NCBI GenBank assembly: GCA_902363255.1
Contig: CABIZO010000003.1
Span: 62,001 to 126,000, forward strand
Source of the DNA: Peptostreptococcaceae bacterium
GTDB taxonomy: Bacteria > Bacillota > Clostridia > Peptostreptococcales > Peptostreptococcaceae
Length of the DNA: 64,000 bases
Direction of reading: 5' to 3'
The first letter of the stretch is position 1. Each line of letters begins with the position of its first letter. The translations under genes and the position numbers were made by a program. Below, one piece after another: positions 62,118 to 64,000 of the stretch. A model generated the notes under the pieces. That model saw only the letters and a program-made list of their open reading frames with translations, made no database searches and was not told the origin of the DNA.

Positions 62118-62369
62118 CTAAATATTTTTAATTAAACTAGAAACAAGCTCATATTTCTCCTTGCTTACCCAAATAGTATATTCATAAGAAAAATTTTCAT
62201 TTTCACCTAAAGTACCAACCATCATTTTATTTATTATAGGTCCAATATCTTTATTTTTATTTCTTATTTTTTCAGTATATTTTATATCATTTAACGTTAG
62301 TATATTAATTATTTCTTCGTATTCCTTTCTTGATGATCCTTTATAAATTAATTCTTTATTGAAAATCAT
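62118..62369 (-). CDS. Hypothetical protein, 83 residues
   Basis: This small soluble protein includes KGSSRKEYEEIINILTLNDI and a C-terminal YEYTIWVSKEKYELVSSLIK. The alternation suggests an alpha/beta fold of the ferredoxin-like kind, resembling small DUF2007-type (putative signal transducing) proteins, but the match is weak. GGGGAGG precedes the ATG. Confidence 0.65.
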   Translation of the reverse strand: MIFNKELIYKGSSRKEYEEIINILTLNDIKYTEKIRNKNKDIGPIINKMMVGTLGENENFSYEYTIWVSKEKYELVSSLIKNI

Positions 62370-62490
62370 ATATTCCTCCCCTTTTAATTTACATTATAGT
62401 CGTTAAAATATATTAAGTATTTCATCTAATAACCATGATAATTCAATATTTATAATAATACAATTAATTTCATAGTCTATTTATATATTA

Positions 62491-62526
62491 AAAAAACTGT
62501 ATGTAAATTAAATACATACAGCTTTA
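62491..62526 (-). terminator. Terminator after the HD-domain gene
   Basis: The stem aaaactgtatgta / tacatacagcttt with loop aattaaa is followed by T's on the minus strand. Confidence 0.8.
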
Positions 62527-62551
62527 TCATCATATAAATATTACAGTTTCT

Positions 62552-63094
62552 TTAGATATTATCTACAAGCTTATAAAACAACTCTTTAAACTTGTCTTCA
62601 ACTTCCTTAAAATTAGTAAATTTAAAATCAGGTGAACTAAGTAACTCAACCTTATCAATATTTAATTCTTCATCCATATAATGTATAAATTCATTATAAA
62701 GCATAGCATTATCAATAAAGCTTACTAATTTTAGTTCCTCATCACTTAAATCTTCACCTAGGAAGTTTCTATAAATAAAAGTTTGTAATTTTTCTTCTAT
62801 CTCTAAATACTCACTTAAATGTTTCTTTACTGGTCTAATAATATCAGCCATATAGGCTTCACTTGCATCATGTAATAAACATGCTAGGGCAACTCTATTG
62901 CTATACCCTCTTACTAGTGCTTCTTCACAACAAAAAATACTATGTTGTGCCACAGAGTAAAACTCTGGAAAATGACCATTTGCTCTAGTCATAAGTGATA
63001 ATGCATGTGCAATATCATCTACCAATATATCCTCTTTTTTAGGATTTAATGGAGTAAATCTAACTTTTGAAAATGTTGTTATACAATCTGACAT
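62552..63094 (-). CDS. HD-domain phosphohydrolase (YfbR-like)
   Basis: This 180-residue metal-dependent phosphohydrolase has HD motifs in order: SVAQHSIFCCEEAL (first His), ACLLHDASEAYMADI (HD pair) and FIDNAMLYNEF (final Asp). Similarity is to YfbR-type 5'-deoxynucleotidases and related HD proteins. The exact substrate is not determined. GGGAGGAAT precedes the ATG. Single gene. Confidence 0.85.
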   Translation of the reverse strand: MSDCITTFSKVRFTPLNPKKEDILVDDIAHALSLMTRANGHFPEFYSVAQHSIFCCEEALVRGYSNRVALACLLHDASEAYMADIIRPVKKHLSEYLEIEEKLQTFIYRNFLGEDLSDEELKLVSFIDNAMLYNEFIHYMDEELNIDKVELLSSPDFKFTNFKEVEDKFKELFYKLVDNI

Positions 63095-63154
63095 ATAATA
63101 TTCCTCCCATAATTAGAATTTATTATATCATAATAATTATATGTCAGAACATAT

Positions 63155-64000
63155 TTATTTTAAATTCACTCTAAAACTAGATAATGGATTTGCTTCTTCT
63201 CCATAATTTGTGCAAACTAATATATCAATATATGAAGGAATTTCACCTATATCAATTAATTCATTTATTTGAGTGTAAATTTTATTTTTTCCATCACTTC
63301 CTGTAGACATTTCCAGTTCTCTTCCCTTATCATCATGAACTATTATAAAATTATTATGAGGATTTCCTAGGGATGGTTGGAAAGGAAGTTGCATTTTTAT
63401 TTCAATATATGTATCTGTTACATCAACTTTTTTCAAAGTATAGTCACCATCTTTTTCATCTACAACTATGCTCTTTTTATTATCATCTATGGCTTTTATA
63501 TTAAAATCAAAAGACCATGTGCCCTTATAAGTATTAGAAAATCCAGAGTCTTTATAATTTCTAGTTCCAAAACTTATTTCAAAATTAACATCCTCCATAT
63601 CATTGTTAGGATCTAATTCAATTAAATAACTAAGCTTTATAGTGTTTTCATCAACAAATTCAACAATACCAGGACCATAACCATATCCATCAGCTTTAGT
63701 ATTATTCATGTATATTATTAAATTATCAATATACATTTGCTTGATTCCATCACCATAAGGAGAATCACCAACTATTTTTTTATATTTACTTTTATTAAAA
63801 GGCTCATCTGTTTTTAATGTCATATCAAGATATAATTTTTTCTTGTCGTACATGGCATTGTCTATGGTGATTTTTAGTCCCTCATCTTCACTGGATACAT
63901 TTATAGGTGTTGCTATAAGTTTACTTTTTTTGTGCTCTTCCTTTTCTTCTTCAACTTCAGGATAAAGACTTGGATCATATTCCACCACATCTGAATTATC
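63155..64000 (-). CDS. DUF4179/DUF5643-like extracytoplasmic protein (partial, N-terminus off window)
   Basis: The frame is open to the right edge of the window (codons up to 64000), so the visible 281 residues are the C-terminal part of a longer protein. The segment KLIATPINVSSEDEGLKITI begins a beta-sandwich-like domain that continues with KKLYLDMTLKTDEPFNKSKY and ends in EANPLSSFRVNLK. This is the style of the outer part of membrane-bound DUF4179 proteins, often linked to sigma/anti-sigma pairs. The assignment is moderate because the N-terminal membrane part is not visible. Confidence 0.6.
   Translation of the reverse strand, partial: DNSDVVEYDPSLYPEVEEEKEEHKKSKLIATPINVSSEDEGLKITIDNAMYDKKKLYLDMTLKTDEPFNKSKYKKIVGDSPYGDGIKQMYIDNLIIYMNNTKADGYGYGPGIVEFVDENTIKLSYLIELDPNNDMEDVNFEISFGTRNYKDSGFSNTYKGTWSFDFNIKAIDDNKKSIVVDEKDGDYTLKKVDVTDTYIEIKMQLPFQPSLGNPHNNFIIVHDDKGRELEMSTGSDGKNKIYTQINELIDIGEIPSYIDILVCTNYGEEANPLSSFRVNLK

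Noticed and set aside
1..64000. CRISPR arrays or cas genes
   Set aside because: No regularly spaced direct repeats with unique spacers and no cas-like proteins were seen anywhere in the window.

Overview
The window is very AT-rich. Its gene complement is that of a strictly anaerobic, low-GC Gram-positive bacterium of the Clostridia: an asrABC sulfite reductase with a formate/nitrite-type (hydrosulfide) channel, a nickel CO dehydrogenase (CooS), the [FeFe]-hydrogenase maturase HydF, reverse rubrerythrin, and a selenium-dependent molybdenum hydroxylase cluster. The combination best fits the Peptostreptococcaceae (relatives of Clostridioides, Paraclostridium or Romboutsia). The species cannot be fixed from this sequence. 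There are no rRNA genes, intact tRNA genes or CRISPR arrays. Gene calls rest on reading motifs and family resemblance by eye; no database was searched.

Layout. 1-4823: a partial YafY-type regulator, an M20 amidohydrolase, and a divergent AGCS plus MFS transporter pair. 4876-7866: a leftward molybdenum-cofactor operon (mogA/moaB, a MoeA-like protein, moaA, a MOSC protein) in which moaA is doubly damaged. 8116-12892: an M20 peptidase T-like enzyme, a Zn-macrodomain protein, an HxlR regulator with a palindromic operator, and cooS. 13280-25084: a probable integrated genetic element with a large serine recombinase, a replication module (family A DNA polymerase, small OB-like protein, P4-type SF3 helicase), an origin-like region, an ArgR-like regulator, a DUF960 gene, many small unknown genes with their own terminators, and a secreted cargo protein. 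Decayed genes lie at its right edge. 25798-32856: pirin/MarR, an MBL hydrolase, TetR plus a CPA2 antiporter, a DacF-like D,D-carboxypeptidase with twin Ig-like repeats, and a DUF3788 protein.

32997-40799: a seven-gene leftward operon for a three-subunit molybdenum hydroxylase with its selenium accessory proteins YqeC, MocA-type and YqeB, plus an unknown acidic membrane protein. A separate purine/uracil permease lies upstream. 41054-46185: two related histidine kinases with no response regulator nearby, flanking a reverse rubrerythrin. 46676-51665: the FNT channel, asrC, asrB, asrA, a Crp/Fnr regulator and a nitroreductase, with a consensus-like Crp/Fnr site in front of asrA. 51881-64000: a B3/B4 protein, AraC regulator, MATE pump under a MerR-type promoter, HydF, a PMCA-type P-ATPase behind a yybP-ykoY-type (manganese) riboswitch, and a run of small genes up to a gene cut by the window edge.

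The main points of interest are the integrated element and its candidate origin, the moaA lesions set against an intact molybdoenzyme cluster, the riboswitch that suggests manganese export by the P-ATPase, the asr promoter site, and the shared C-terminal tail of the two kinases. Several decayed genes (moaA, superoxide reductase, a GIY-YIG gene and two unknowns) show ongoing gene loss.
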